Assembly: GCA_002840535.1 (NCBI GenBank)
Contig: PHBH01000037.1
Location: 1 to 64,000, forward strand
Length of the DNA: 64,000 bases
Reading direction: 5' to 3'
From: Deltaproteobacteria bacterium HGW-Deltaproteobacteria-15
Lineage (GTDB): Bacteria; Desulfobacterota; DSM-4660; Desulfatiglandales; HGW-15
Shown here: positions 8,761 through 17,817 of the stretch, piece after piece
Layout of the letters: every line of letters begins with the position of its first letter
Position numbering within the stretch: position 1 is the first letter of the stretch
The notes under the pieces: generated by a model
Databases searched by the model: none
What the model was told of the DNA's origin: nothing
Seen by the model: the letters and a program-made list of their open reading frames with translations, nothing else
Translations under genes and position numbers: made by a program

Positions 8761-9195
8761 TCACGAACAGCTGCACGAACCGCTCGCCCTATCCCCCGCT
8801 CTTTTCACGTTGGAAACGATAAAACCGACAATGGATTCCGAGGTGCTTTGAGGGGGAAAAACCTCGGATATGCCCTTTTTCTTCAGTTCCTGCATCTGAT
8901 GTCTCGGGATGGTCCCTCCACAAATGACGCAGACATCCTCCATGTTGTTTCTCTTCAACAACTCCAGCAACTCCTCAATCTGGCCGTAGTTGGAGGCGTG
9001 GCTGCTTATCCCGATCACATCCACATCCTCCTGGATGGCCGCCCGCACAATCATTTCCGGTGTCTGATAGATCCCCAGGTAGACCACTTCCATTCCGGCA
9101 TCCATGAGAATCCTGCATACGACCTCAGCCCCCGTACTGTGCCCGTCGAGGCCGATCACGGATATAAGAACCTTAATAGCCTGACTTTTGCCCAT
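8761..9195 (-). CDS. Cobalamin-binding subunit of an acyl-CoA mutase
   Basis: 144 residues, the size of stand-alone B12 subunits such as IcmB/HcmB. It carries the base-off motif DGHSTG (D-x-H-x-x-G), whose His is the lower cobalt ligand. The later SxL-like segment (GISSHASNY) and GG segment (VICGGTIP) complete the Rossmann-like B12 fold. It lies 65 bp downstream of the large subunit gene and surely pairs with it. The ATG at 9195 follows GAGGTG. A longer frame to 9282 would overlap the large subunit gene and adds a sequence with no family likeness. The C-terminus ends in an odd SGSCSCS tail. Confidence 0.92.
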   Translation of the reverse strand: MGKSQAIKVLISVIGLDGHSTGAEVVCRILMDAGMEVVYLGIYQTPEMIVRAAIQEDVDVIGISSHASNYGQIEELLELLKRNNMEDVCVICGGTIPRHQMQELKKKGISEVFPPQSTSESIVGFIVSNVKRAGDRASGSCSCS

Positions 9196-9260
9196 ATTCC
9201 ACACCTCACCCTCACCGCGACCCCGGGTTGTGCTCTTCCCGAGGACCGCGATGTGTTTTG

Positions 9261-10880
9261 TCAGTCCAGATTGAAAGGACAATCGATCGTCTCCAGGGGA
9301 TCGTAACTCAGGCCGCGCGCCTTCCGTATAACCCCGATCATTTCACCTGCCGTGGCATAAGCCTTTACCGCCTCGATGATTGACGGCATGAGGTTATGTC
9401 TGTCCTCCTTCTTTGCATCTAAATAGAGCTGCGTAATAGTCTTCTGCAGCAAAGGCATATTCCTTGTCTTCTTCCACTCCTCCATGCGGGTTGCAATCTC
9501 TTCCGAATCCTCGGACTTCAACTCCTGTATGGGGATCTGGAAGTCTTCTTCAGGGGGGATAACCAGCTCGTTGACTCCAACAATCAATCGATCTCCTCTT
9601 TCCACCTCTCTCTGCTTTTCCTGGGCCGAGTCCTTCAACATTTTCTGGATGAACCCCTTCTGCACCGATGCGATCATCCCGCCAAGATCTTCGATCTTCT
9701 GCCAGATCTTGTAGGCTTCTTCCTCCACCTTATCGGTGAGATATTCCACGAAGTAGGAACCGCCGAGCGGATCCACCACATCCGCGACCCCGGTCTCATC
9801 CGCCACGATGTGTTGCGTGTTGAGAGACATTCTCGCCGCCAGCGGCGAGGGTTCTGCATGGGCATTATCCAAACACGCATTGTCTATGGCCGTGCAACCG
9901 GCGATGGCTCCGGCCAGGGTCTGAATGGCGCATCGTGCGATATTGTTGAGAGGCTGCTGGTAGGTCATGGTGCGCCCCGATGTGTGAACCGCGATGAGAA
10001 GCTGACACGACTTCTCCTTCCTGGCCTTGAACGTCTCTTTGGCCATCTTCGCCCACATCCTTCGAAGAGCCCTGATCTTGGCGATCTCTTCGAAAAAGCG
10101 CGACCCGACGCTCACCAGTTCATAGGGCAGGAATGCGACGTCGTCGAAATCGAGTCCCCGCTCATCGACCAGCAGTTTGCAAAGCTCTTTGAGCATCGCC
10201 ATCTCCACGGCAAGCGCCTGTGCATTATTGCCGCCAGACTCCTGAAAGTGCTGGCTGAGGATGCCCGATCGCATTCGTATTTTGTTGCGGACAATGAACT
10301 CGGAAGAGTCCAGCCAGAGCTTGAGGTTCAGATCCAGAGGCTGGGCATCGGTCTGACCGAAGAGGTTGCAGAAGGGGTATTCGGTGACGCTGCCGTGCAC
10401 CTCGCTCAGATTCACCCCCCGCTTTTCGGCAAGGGCTACAACATAGGCCAGGCGTATGGAAGACATCGCACATGACCCTAGAAGGGTTATGGATTGCCCG
10501 GTCAGGGGAATGCCGTCCATGAGCTCCTCGAATTCGAGCAGTGAAGCACCCGGCCATCCCAGTACACCCGCCTCTTTCCTGCCGATCGGATGGTCCGGAT
10601 CTATGGGCATTGCATTGGTCCTGTCGCAAATGACCAACATTCCCCCTCTTTGCCCCATCTCCCGGTATTTCTTGAGCACCTCGTTGGTTCGCCTGGAGGA
10701 CCCGAGCCCGGCGGTCATCCTCTGCGTCCACACTCGACTCCGATACCCATCCGGGTGATACCCCCGGGAATAGGGATAGGAGCCCGGATCACCGAGATCC
10801 CGTTCGTAATCGAGGTTTTTCACATCTTTCGGCGTGTATACAGACTTGATGGGATGCCCGTAATCCGTCTCCCGTTTCAT
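9261..10880 (-). CDS. Acyl-CoA mutase large subunit (methylmalonyl-CoA mutase family)
   Basis: 539 residues, the size of the split large subunits of isobutyryl- and 2-hydroxyisobutyryl-CoA mutases. It covers the TIM-barrel CoA-binding part and lacks the B12 domain, which is encoded by the next gene. The substrate-binding N-terminal segment reads RGYHPDGYRSRVWTQRMTAG. Canonical methylmalonyl-CoA mutases have a TMY in this place, so the pocket differs. The barrel His is kept in HFQESG (HMQEAG in the canonical enzyme). The C-terminal VDPLGGSYFVE motif is typical. The reaction is a carbon-skeleton rearrangement of a CoA thioester by the adenosylcobalamin radical, with unknown substrate. The ATG follows GGGAGAG. 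The TetR palindrome is 41 bp upstream. No MeaB-type chaperone gene is in the window. Confidence 0.92.
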   Translation of the reverse strand: MKRETDYGHPIKSVYTPKDVKNLDYERDLGDPGSYPYSRGYHPDGYRSRVWTQRMTAGLGSSRRTNEVLKKYREMGQRGGMLVICDRTNAMPIDPDHPIGRKEAGVLGWPGASLLEFEELMDGIPLTGQSITLLGSCAMSSIRLAYVVALAEKRGVNLSEVHGSVTEYPFCNLFGQTDAQPLDLNLKLWLDSSEFIVRNKIRMRSGILSQHFQESGGNNAQALAVEMAMLKELCKLLVDERGLDFDDVAFLPYELVSVGSRFFEEIAKIRALRRMWAKMAKETFKARKEKSCQLLIAVHTSGRTMTYQQPLNNIARCAIQTLAGAIAGCTAIDNACLDNAHAEPSPLAARMSLNTQHIVADETGVADVVDPLGGSYFVEYLTDKVEEEAYKIWQKIEDLGGMIASVQKGFIQKMLKDSAQEKQREVERGDRLIVGVNELVIPPEEDFQIPIQELKSEDSEEIATRMEEWKKTRNMPLLQKTITQLYLDAKKEDRHNLMPSIIEAVKAYATAGEMIGVIRKARGLSYDPLETIDCPFNLD

Positions 10881-10921
10881 CTTTTCTCTCCCGCTGAAGA
10901 AAATTTCCTCTTGTGAAATAA

Positions 10922-10939
10922 AAACCGACTAGTCGGTTT
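10922..10939. promoter_or_regulatory. TetR operator in front of the mutase gene
   Basis: AAACCGACTAGTCGGTTT is a perfect 18-base palindrome that differs from the tetR operator only in the centre. It stands between the mutase gene and the divergent MmgE/PrpD operon, so it could act on either side. It is closer to the mutase start. Confidence 0.85.
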
Positions 10940-11254
10940 ATTTATAGGGAGTATGCCTTTCCCTGTCAAGAAAATTTCCGGACGCGTTCTTCCCTGGTCC
11001 CGTATCCACATACGAATCGGCCGCCCGCCGCAGGGATTCGCACGGGCGGCGAGACTCTTTCTCTCGCTTCAAGTGTACGATTTCCCGCTCAGTTCAAAAT
11101 TACAGGTGTTGCACTGCAATTCCGTCACGAAATACCGGTTCAGACGGCCGCCGAACTCGCTTGACACAACAGTCGAGGATAGGATAATCAAGCTGAGAAA
11201 AGGAGCGGTTTTAGCGTTCAGCCGGCTGCGCTTAATCCAGTCGGAGGAGATCCG
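10940..11254. other. Intergenic region between divergent mutase and MmgE/PrpD operons
   Basis: It holds a perfect 8-bp hairpin, arms 11020-11027 (GCCGCCCG) and 11043-11050 (CGGGCGGC). It also holds a good ribosome binding site before 11255. I see no further operator. Confidence 0.5.
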
Positions 11255-12625
11255 ATGAACCTCGAACACGAACTTGTCCGTTTCGTCTGTCACACCGCCT
11301 ATGACGATCCGGGGCCGCAAGTAAGGACCATCATCAAGAACCAGCTCCTGACGGTCCTCGGCACCGCCATAGCCGGGTCCACACAGGCCGGCTGCCAAAC
11401 CTTGCTCGATTTTTACCTCTCGCAGGGCGGGAAGGCGGAAGCCACCATCCTGATCCATGGCGGCCGCATACCTGCCCAGGCCGCGGCCCTCGTGAACGGC
11501 GTCATGGCAAGAGCGCTCGATTTCGACGACGCCCTTGCGCCCGGCGTGCACATCGGCTCTTCGACTGTCCCTGCGGCACTGGCGGCCGCAGAACTGCGGG
11601 GCGGCATAAACGGCCGCGAGTTTCTCACCGCACTTCTCGTGGGCGCTGAGGTTGGCGTCCGCCTAAATCTTACGGAAGCCGCGTATAACGGCCTCGATCC
11701 CACCGGTGTCTGCACGGTGTTCGCAGCCACCGCCGCCGCCTCTCGGGTGCTCGGCCTCAACATGGAGGAGACTTGGAACGCTCTTGCCTTGGCGTTCAAC
11801 CGCGCCGGCGGAAGCTTCCAGAGCAACGTCGACGGCTCCCTTGCCGTCCGGGTGATTCAGGGATGGGTGGCCGAATCGGGCGTGATCTGTGCGAGATTGG
11901 CACGGGCGGGAATCACGGGTCCGAAAAACTTCCTGGGGGGCGTCTACGGTTACTACAACGTATACGGCAAAGGTCTTGTCGATCCCGGCAATGCGCTTGC
12001 GGATCTGGGCAGTCGTTTCGATTGCGAAAGGATCCTCTTCAAAAAGTACCCGAGCTGCGGACTTACGCTGGGGAGCACGGAGCTCATCCTGAGCCTGATG
12101 CATGAAGCGGACGGGATAACCCTCTCAGCAGACAACGTTGAGAAGGTAGAGGTCAAGGTGCCCCCTTACACCTACAAACTCGTGGGCCACCCCTTCGAGA
12201 TAGGCGCCACCCCAAGGGTGAACGCTCAGTTCAGCATCCGGTATTGCGTGGCAAATGCGCTCCTGCGAGGCAGCTCCAAGCTGGCGCACTTCGAAGAGCA
12301 GGCGATTCGGGATCCCCGGCTGCTGGAGCTCACACGGCGAGTGGACGTGGTGGTGGATCAGGCCATGGAACTTCGGGGCCACACCCCCATCGACATGACT
12401 GTGCGGACAAAGGACGGGAAGAGTTTCTTTCGCCGGATCGATATTGCACCCGGCTTTCCCGGCAACCCTCTCACCGCCGAGGAGCAACAGGCCCGTTTTC
12501 ACGACTGCATCGCCTATGCCGATAAATCGATTGCCAAGGAGAAAGTGGAGAAGATCGTCGAGAGCGCGACCCATATCGAAGAGCTGAGCGATGTACGCGC
12601 ATTGATTCCACTCCTTCTTCAATAA
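11255..12625 (+). CDS. MmgE/PrpD family protein
   Basis: 456 residues, the usual family length. The N-terminal helical domain contains the typical VNGVMARALDFDDAL, where the DFDD motif is near the active site. The C-terminal lid domain contains FSIRYCVANALLRG. Known members are 2-methylcitrate dehydratase, cis-aconitate decarboxylase and iminodisuccinate epimerase, so a lyase or epimerase acting on a carboxylic acid is expected. The ATG follows GGAGGAG. It is the first gene of a plus-strand run that continues with an acyl-CoA ligase 26 bp later. The exact reaction cannot be assigned from the sequence. Confidence 0.9.
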   Translation: MNLEHELVRFVCHTAYDDPGPQVRTIIKNQLLTVLGTAIAGSTQAGCQTLLDFYLSQGGKAEATILIHGGRIPAQAAALVNGVMARALDFDDALAPGVHIGSSTVPAALAAAELRGGINGREFLTALLVGAEVGVRLNLTEAAYNGLDPTGVCTVFAATAAASRVLGLNMEETWNALALAFNRAGGSFQSNVDGSLAVRVIQGWVAESGVICARLARAGITGPKNFLGGVYGYYNVYGKGLVDPGNALADLGSRFDCERILFKKYPSCGLTLGSTELILSLMHEADGITLSADNVEKVEVKVPPYTYKLVGHPFEIGATPRVNAQFSIRYCVANALLRGSSKLAHFEEQAIRDPRLLELTRRVDVVVDQAMELRGHTPIDMTVRTKDGKSFFRRIDIAPGFPGNPLTAEEQQARFHDCIAYADKSIAKEKVEKIVESATHIEELSDVRALIPLLLQ

Positions 12626-12651
12626 CTGGAACTCTCTACAAGGGAGGTCCC

Positions 12652-14205
12652 ATGAACCTGATCGATGTCGTTGCCAAGTTCGCGCGCATAAGTCCCAGAG
12701 CCACGGCATTTGTAGAAGTTCGCCCGCTGTCTGGTCTCCGGCAAGAGATCACCTGGGAGGAGTTCCGCAACAGGACCAACAGGATTGCCAACCGTCTTCT
12801 GCAACAAGACATCCATAAACATGACAAGGTCTTTCTCCTCGGCAGAAATTCGATCCGATGGCTCGAGACCTACTTTGCCATCCTGAAGACGGGCGGTTGG
12901 GCGGTTCCCCTCAACTTCCGGTTCACCGACGAAGACCTTCTTTATTGCGGTCGTGTTGCGGAGCCCTCGGCGTTTGTCTTTGACAAAGAGTACGGGCAAA
13001 GGATAAACGGCCTTCGAAAGGAACTGAACACGGTTTCTCATTACTGTGTGATCGGGCCCGACCGGGACGATGAATTCGTCACCCTGGAGGATCTCGTCAG
13101 AAACGGCTCACCGGAGCCGGTGCCTGTTGCCATATCGGACGAGGACGAATGCGCCCTCTACTTCACTTCAGGAACCACGGGGATGCCGAAGCCGGTGCTT
13201 CTCCGGCAGAAGAGTCTCATGTGTGTTGCCGCAACCGAGGCATCCAACCACCACTTTAACTCCTCCGACCGGTTCCTGATGATGCCCCCCATGTACCACC
13301 TTGCCATCGGCCACCTGCTGGCGGTGATGCTGGCAGGGGGTTGCTCCGTTCTCCTCACGGAACAGATCTCACCAAGGCATATTATAGAGACCGTAGCCAG
13401 GGAACGGATCACCGCTGTTTTTCTGCTCGTGCCGTGGGCCGTGGATCTTCTCAATGCACTGGACAGAAAGGAAATCAGAATCGAGGAACACGATCTCAGC
13501 TGCTGGCGTAGGACATTCATGGGCGCTCAGGCGATACCCCCGGTTCTGGTACACAGAATAAAAGGATACTTCCCTCACATGGAATATGACACAACCTACG
13601 GCCTCAGTGAATCCTCAGGTCCCGGAGTCATTCATCTGGGCAGTGAAAACGAGAGAAAGGTCGGCGCCATCGGGAAGCCGAACCTCTTCTGGGACGCGAG
13701 GATCGTTGGAGAGGATGGAGAAGAGGTGATCCGAGGCGAAGTGGGCGAGATCATCGTCAGGGGCGACGGGGTCATGAAGGAATATTACAAAAACCCTGAA
13801 CTCACAAAAACGGCTATCCGCAACGGCTGGCTTCATACCGGCGATCTGGGGAGGATGGATGAGGAGGGGTTCATAACCCTGGTGGACAGGAAAAAGGATC
13901 TCATTATCAGCGGCGGGGAAAACATCTATCCTGTGGAATTGGAAGCCGCCATTCTGAAGCACCCCAAGGTACATGACGTGGCGGTGATCGGCGCCCCCGA
14001 CGACCGCCTTGGGGAGATCACCGTGGCCGTGATACAGCCGAAAAAGGGCGAGTCGCTGACTGAAGAGGAGATCGTTCCCTTTTTCGAGCAGCAGTTGCCG
14101 CGTTACAAACGACCGCGACGCGTCATTTTCGGTGAAGTGCCGAGAAGCCCGACCGGTAAGATTGAAAAACCGAAGCTTCGGGCGAAGTACGCCGGGAAAA
14201 AGTAA
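12652..14205 (+). CDS. AMP-forming acyl-CoA synthetase
   Basis: 517 residues. The ATP/AMP motif YFTSGTTGMPKPV lies near residue 170 and the TYGLSESSG motif near residue 310. The hinge GWLHTGDLGRMDEEGF and DRKKDLIISGGENIYP follow, then the catalytic-lysine end PRSPTGKIEKPKL. All parts of the adenylate-forming superfamily are intact, so the enzyme is probably active. It would activate a carboxylic acid to its CoA thioester, feeding the mutase and the other enzymes of this block. AGGGAGG precedes the ATG. The acyl substrate is unknown. Confidence 0.92.
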   Translation: MNLIDVVAKFARISPRATAFVEVRPLSGLRQEITWEEFRNRTNRIANRLLQQDIHKHDKVFLLGRNSIRWLETYFAILKTGGWAVPLNFRFTDEDLLYCGRVAEPSAFVFDKEYGQRINGLRKELNTVSHYCVIGPDRDDEFVTLEDLVRNGSPEPVPVAISDEDECALYFTSGTTGMPKPVLLRQKSLMCVAATEASNHHFNSSDRFLMMPPMYHLAIGHLLAVMLAGGCSVLLTEQISPRHIIETVARERITAVFLLVPWAVDLLNALDRKEIRIEEHDLSCWRRTFMGAQAIPPVLVHRIKGYFPHMEYDTTYGLSESSGPGVIHLGSENERKVGAIGKPNLFWDARIVGEDGEEVIRGEVGEIIVRGDGVMKEYYKNPELTKTAIRNGWLHTGDLGRMDEEGFITLVDRKKDLIISGGENIYPVELEAAILKHPKVHDVAVIGAPDDRLGEITVAVIQPKKGESLTEEEIVPFFEQQLPRYKRPRRVIFGEVPRSPTGKIEKPKLRAKYAGKK

Positions 14206-14286
14206 GCATTACGCAGTAAGCAGCCCGACAACAGTACACCCCAGAGGATAAGCCGTCGAAAGACCGAGCCGGTGAAGAGAGGAAAA

Positions 14287-15921
14287 ATGATCGATCTTAA
14301 GTCGCATGCCCTTGGTTGCGACGTACTGGTGATCGGGGGAGGAGGCGCCGCCATCAGGGCGGCCATAGCCTGTCGCGAGAAGGGCGCAGAGACACTGGTG
14401 GTTTCCAAAACCAGAGTAGGGTTCGGGAACAACACCTATATTTCCAAAGCCTCCTGGACTATGCCCGGCCTGGGACACCCGGAAGACAGCCACCGTGTGC
14501 ATGTGAAGGATACCCTGGTTGCAGGCTGCTTTGTGAACGACCGCAGAATGGTGGAACGGGTGGCTCGCGGGTCATCGAGTCTGGTTCCCTTCTTTGAAAG
14601 ATGCGGAGTGGAGTTTGCAGCAAAGGACGGCCGCATGATCGTCGACTCGGCTCCCGGGCACACGTACCCTCGCCATGTCCGGGGAAAAAATCGTACAGGG
14701 AGCGACCTGATGCTCCCCTTGAAAGCGTACGCCGAGCGCATCGGAGTCCGGTTCCTGGACAAGGTTTTCGTCACCGGGCTCATTCCGCAAGGGGATCGCG
14801 TGGCAGCTGCCACGGGCATATCGCGGGAAGGCATGTTTTACGAAATCGGGTTTCGATGCGCCATTGTGGCAACCGGAGGGTATGGCCGGATTTACCTTCG
14901 CACCAACAATGCACCAGGAATCCACGGAGACGGACAGGCGATCGCCTTCGAACTGGGATTGCCGTTAAAGGATATGGAGTTCGTCCAGTTCTATCCCACC
15001 GCATCGGGAAAAGGCGGAGCCAGGCTTCTTCTCTACGAGGTGCTGGTCTGCCGAGCCGGTGCAAGGCTGAAAAATGGTGCAGGGGAAGACATCCTGACGA
15101 AACACGGTCTGGATGACCCCGCGGCTCTGACCAGGGATCGGTTGTCGGGAGCCATCATGGAAGAGGTCGAAAAGGGGCTCGGGGTCGAAGGGGGCGTCAT
15201 CATGGACCTTCGCTCCGTCCCGGAAGAAAGGTCGGCGACCGTCTCACCGCTTCTCCCCGCCGGGTGGTCCGCCGTAAAGGAATTCGTTGTCGCTCCCACA
15301 GCCCACTTCTGCATGGGAGGGGTCGTCGTCGATTCGGAGGCTGAGTCCGCGATGCCGGGACTGTTTTTTGCCGGCGAGGTTTGCGCCGGAGTCCACGGCG
15401 CAAATCGGTTGGCAGGAAACGCCCTTCTGGAGATCTTCGTCATGGGCGAGGTGGCCGGTGTCAACGCGGGAATGAGGGCCAAGGAAATACCGCCGTTGAA
15501 GATTCCCGAGAAGGAGATCCGCAGGGAAAAGAGTCGGCTGGAGTACATGTTTTCGGAAACCGGAGAGGATGCAGGAGCGCTTTGCCGTTCTCTTCAGTCG
15601 ACGATGTGGAAAAAGGGGGGAGTCATCAGAAACGGTGAGGGGCTCCGTGAGGGTTTGGCTCAGATTGAAGAACTGAAGACCTTGAGCAGGAAATGCAAGG
15701 CCGAGGACCCGGTTCAGCTCATGACACGGCTTGAGCTCGAGAACATGTTGCTGGTCTCTGAGATGGTGTGCAGGGCGGCGCTCTACAGGGACGAGAGCAG
15801 GGGCGCCCATCAACGAAGCGACTGCCCCCAGGAGAGGAACCCCGAGTGGCTGAAGAACATCCTCATCCGTAAGAGGCAAGGACAAAAAATGGTTATGGAG
15901 GCGGTCCCCACTACGCAATAA
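14287..15921 (+). CDS. FAD-dependent oxidoreductase, fumarate reductase/SDH flavoprotein family
   Basis: 544 residues. The dinucleotide motif VLVIGGGGAAIRA lies near residue 15. The family motif APTAHFCMGGV and the C-terminal FAD motif GLFFAGEVCAGVHGANRLAGN are present. By eye alignment two points differ from succinate dehydrogenase. The His used for covalent FAD attachment is absent, so FAD is probably not covalent. The substrate-binding QFHPTG is here QFYPTA, with Tyr for His. This argues for a substrate other than fumarate/succinate, or for an altered reaction. No iron-sulphur or membrane partner is adjacent. The ATG at 14287 follows AGAGAGGA; the GTG at 14272 is less likely. It sits between the CoA ligase and the TRAP genes. 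Confidence 0.87.
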   Translation: MIDLKSHALGCDVLVIGGGGAAIRAAIACREKGAETLVVSKTRVGFGNNTYISKASWTMPGLGHPEDSHRVHVKDTLVAGCFVNDRRMVERVARGSSSLVPFFERCGVEFAAKDGRMIVDSAPGHTYPRHVRGKNRTGSDLMLPLKAYAERIGVRFLDKVFVTGLIPQGDRVAAATGISREGMFYEIGFRCAIVATGGYGRIYLRTNNAPGIHGDGQAIAFELGLPLKDMEFVQFYPTASGKGGARLLLYEVLVCRAGARLKNGAGEDILTKHGLDDPAALTRDRLSGAIMEEVEKGLGVEGGVIMDLRSVPEERSATVSPLLPAGWSAVKEFVVAPTAHFCMGGVVVDSEAESAMPGLFFAGEVCAGVHGANRLAGNALLEIFVMGEVAGVNAGMRAKEIPPLKIPEKEIRREKSRLEYMFSETGEDAGALCRSLQSTMWKKGGVIRNGEGLREGLAQIEELKTLSRKCKAEDPVQLMTRLELENMLLVSEMVCRAALYRDESRGAHQRSDCPQERNPEWLKNILIRKRQGQKMVMEAVPTTQ

Positions 15922-15973
15922 CTCACAGGCAAAACAGCCTGTGCTCCACCCAAGAAAGGGGCTTGAATTCACG

Positions 15974-16468
15974 ATGAAAGCGTCCTTCTTCGAAAACCTC
16001 GTTACAGGTTTTAGTTCCTGGTTCAACAAGGTGGCGTCAGCCGCGCTCGTGGTGATGATGCTCCTGAGCTGCGCCGACATCTTCATGAGGTATTTGTTCA
16101 GCAAACCAATTACCGGAACGTATGACGTTGTCAGCCTTATGGGGGCTGTCCTGGCCTCATTTGCCATGCCCTACACCATGCTGAAAAAAGGGCATGTGGC
16201 CGTTGAGATCCTGGTACAGGCCCTCTCCAGAGGCAAGCAACTGGTCATCGAAACCTTCACCCATCTCCTCGGCATATCTCTTTTTATCGTGCTGGTCTGG
16301 CAAGCTGTTCTTCTCGCCAGGGATATGAAAGCGGCCGGCGAGGTAACGCCGACCCTGCTTGTCCCGTTCTATCCCATCGTCTACTGCATGGCTCTCTGCT
16401 TTCTCGCTCTCTCCCTTGCAATTCTGGTCAATCTCCTACACATCTGGACGAAAAGGGCAAATTCATGA
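15974..16468 (+). CDS. dctQ: TRAP transporter small membrane subunit (DctQ type)
   Basis: 164 residues with four predicted membrane helices, the standard DctQ layout. The first helix (VASAALVVMMLLSCADIFMR) carries the usual acidic residue before a RYLF-like segment. The ATG at 15974 fits the length of the family; an in-frame GTG at 15941 would add unrelated residues. The end overlaps the start of the large subunit gene by ATGA, so the two are translationally coupled. Confidence 0.9.
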   Translation: MKASFFENLVTGFSSWFNKVASAALVVMMLLSCADIFMRYLFSKPITGTYDVVSLMGAVLASFAMPYTMLKKGHVAVEILVQALSRGKQLVIETFTHLLGISLFIVLVWQAVLLARDMKAAGEVTPTLLVPFYPIVYCMALCFLALSLAILVNLLHIWTKRANS

Positions 16469-17769
16469 ACCCCATTCAAATCGGCATTGTCGGCGTTGTG
16501 CTCCTGATTCTCCTCCTGTTCACGAAATTTCCGGTGGCCTTCTGCATGGCCCTCGTGGGCGTTCTGGGCTTCGGTTACCTGGTTGCGCCCCAAGCCGCGC
16601 TGAATATCATTATAAAGGATTTTTACACGGTGTTCAGTTCCTACGACCTGACGGTTGTCCCCCTGTTCGTCTTCATGGGACAGATCCTTTTCTACGCCGG
16701 TATCAGCCGCAAGCTCTACGACGCCGCCATGGCCTGGCTCGGACATTTCAAGGGCGGCCTTGCCATGGCAACGATCGGCGCCTGTGCCTTCTTTTCCGCC
16801 ATCTGCGGCTCCACGAATGCAACGGCTGCAACCATGGCCTCCGTCGCCCTGCCGGAAATGAAAAGACTCAAATATCGTGACGAACTGGCAACCGGGACGG
16901 TTGCGGCCGGCGGAAGCCTGGGCATTCTCATACCGCCCAGTACGATCTTCATTGTCTACGGCATCATGACCGAGCAATCCATAGGAAAGCTCTTCATGGC
17001 AGGGATTCTTCCCGGCGTCCTTCTTTCCATTCTCTTCATCACGGCTATCTATATCTGGGTTTCCATAAAACCCGAAATAGCGCCCGTCGCAGAAAAGCAG
17101 GACTTCAAAGCAAAGATGCGGTCTCTCAAAGGTCTTATCGAAGTGCTTGTTCTGTTCATTTTGGTCATGGGCGGGCTCTTTATCGGTATATTCACACCAA
17201 CCGAAGCGGGCGCCGTAGGGGCCTTGGGGGGACTTATCATTCCCCTTGTAAGCGGAAATCTCTCATGGAGAGGTTTTCTGGATGCCCTCTATTCCTCGAC
17301 CCGGACCACCAGTATGATTCTCATGATCGTCGCCGGAGCGACGGTCTTCGGCCACTTCCTGGCGGTGACAACTATTCCAGCCACCCTGTCCGGGTGGGTA
17401 GTGGGTCTGCCTTTTCCCTCCTGGGGCATCATGTTGGTGATCATGTTCTTCTTCTTGATCGGTGGCTGTTTCATGGATGCCCTCGGCATGATTCTGTTGA
17501 CCATTCCCATATTCTACCCCGTTGCCATAGCAATCGGGTATGATCCAATATGGTTCGGCGTGGTGATCGTCCTCGTGACCGAGCTGGGCGTGATTACACC
17601 GCCGGTCGGAATCAATGTGTATGTGGTAAGCGGGATTGCCAGAGATGTACCGCTTCAGGTCATCTTCAAAGGAGCCTTGCCGTTTGTATTCGCCCTGACC
17701 GCGTATCTGGTGATCATGCTCCTCTTTCCCCAGATCGCTCTGTATCTTCCGAGTTTTGTGGCTTATTGA
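16465..17769 (+). CDS. dctM: TRAP transporter large membrane subunit (DctM type)
   Basis: 434 residues, very hydrophobic, with about twelve membrane helices. The signature GGSLGILIPPSTIFIVYGIMTEQSIGKLF and the C-terminal ELGVITPPVGINVYV hairpin motifs match DctM, the sodium-coupled transport channel of the ion-transporter superfamily. It starts within the stop of dctQ and is followed 48 bp later by the binding protein. All three components are intact, so the importer is probably functional. Its place behind the ligase and flavoprotein genes suggests that it imports the acid handled by this block. Confidence 0.95.
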   Translation: MNPIQIGIVGVVLLILLLFTKFPVAFCMALVGVLGFGYLVAPQAALNIIIKDFYTVFSSYDLTVVPLFVFMGQILFYAGISRKLYDAAMAWLGHFKGGLAMATIGACAFFSAICGSTNATAATMASVALPEMKRLKYRDELATGTVAAGGSLGILIPPSTIFIVYGIMTEQSIGKLFMAGILPGVLLSILFITAIYIWVSIKPEIAPVAEKQDFKAKMRSLKGLIEVLVLFILVMGGLFIGIFTPTEAGAVGALGGLIIPLVSGNLSWRGFLDALYSSTRTTSMILMIVAGATVFGHFLAVTTIPATLSGWVVGLPFPSWGIMLVIMFFFLIGGCFMDALGMILLTIPIFYPVAIAIGYDPIWFGVVIVLVTELGVITPPVGINVYVVSGIARDVPLQVIFKGALPFVFALTAYLVIMLLFPQIALYLPSFVAY

Positions 17770-17817
17770 TATCATAGGGAGTACAACCACAACCACTAAC
17801 CTGAAGGAGGCCTCAAG

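Noticed and set aside
15244-16167. Minus-strand frame of 307 codons
   Set aside because: Lies opposite the flavoprotein and dctQ, which have strong family motifs.
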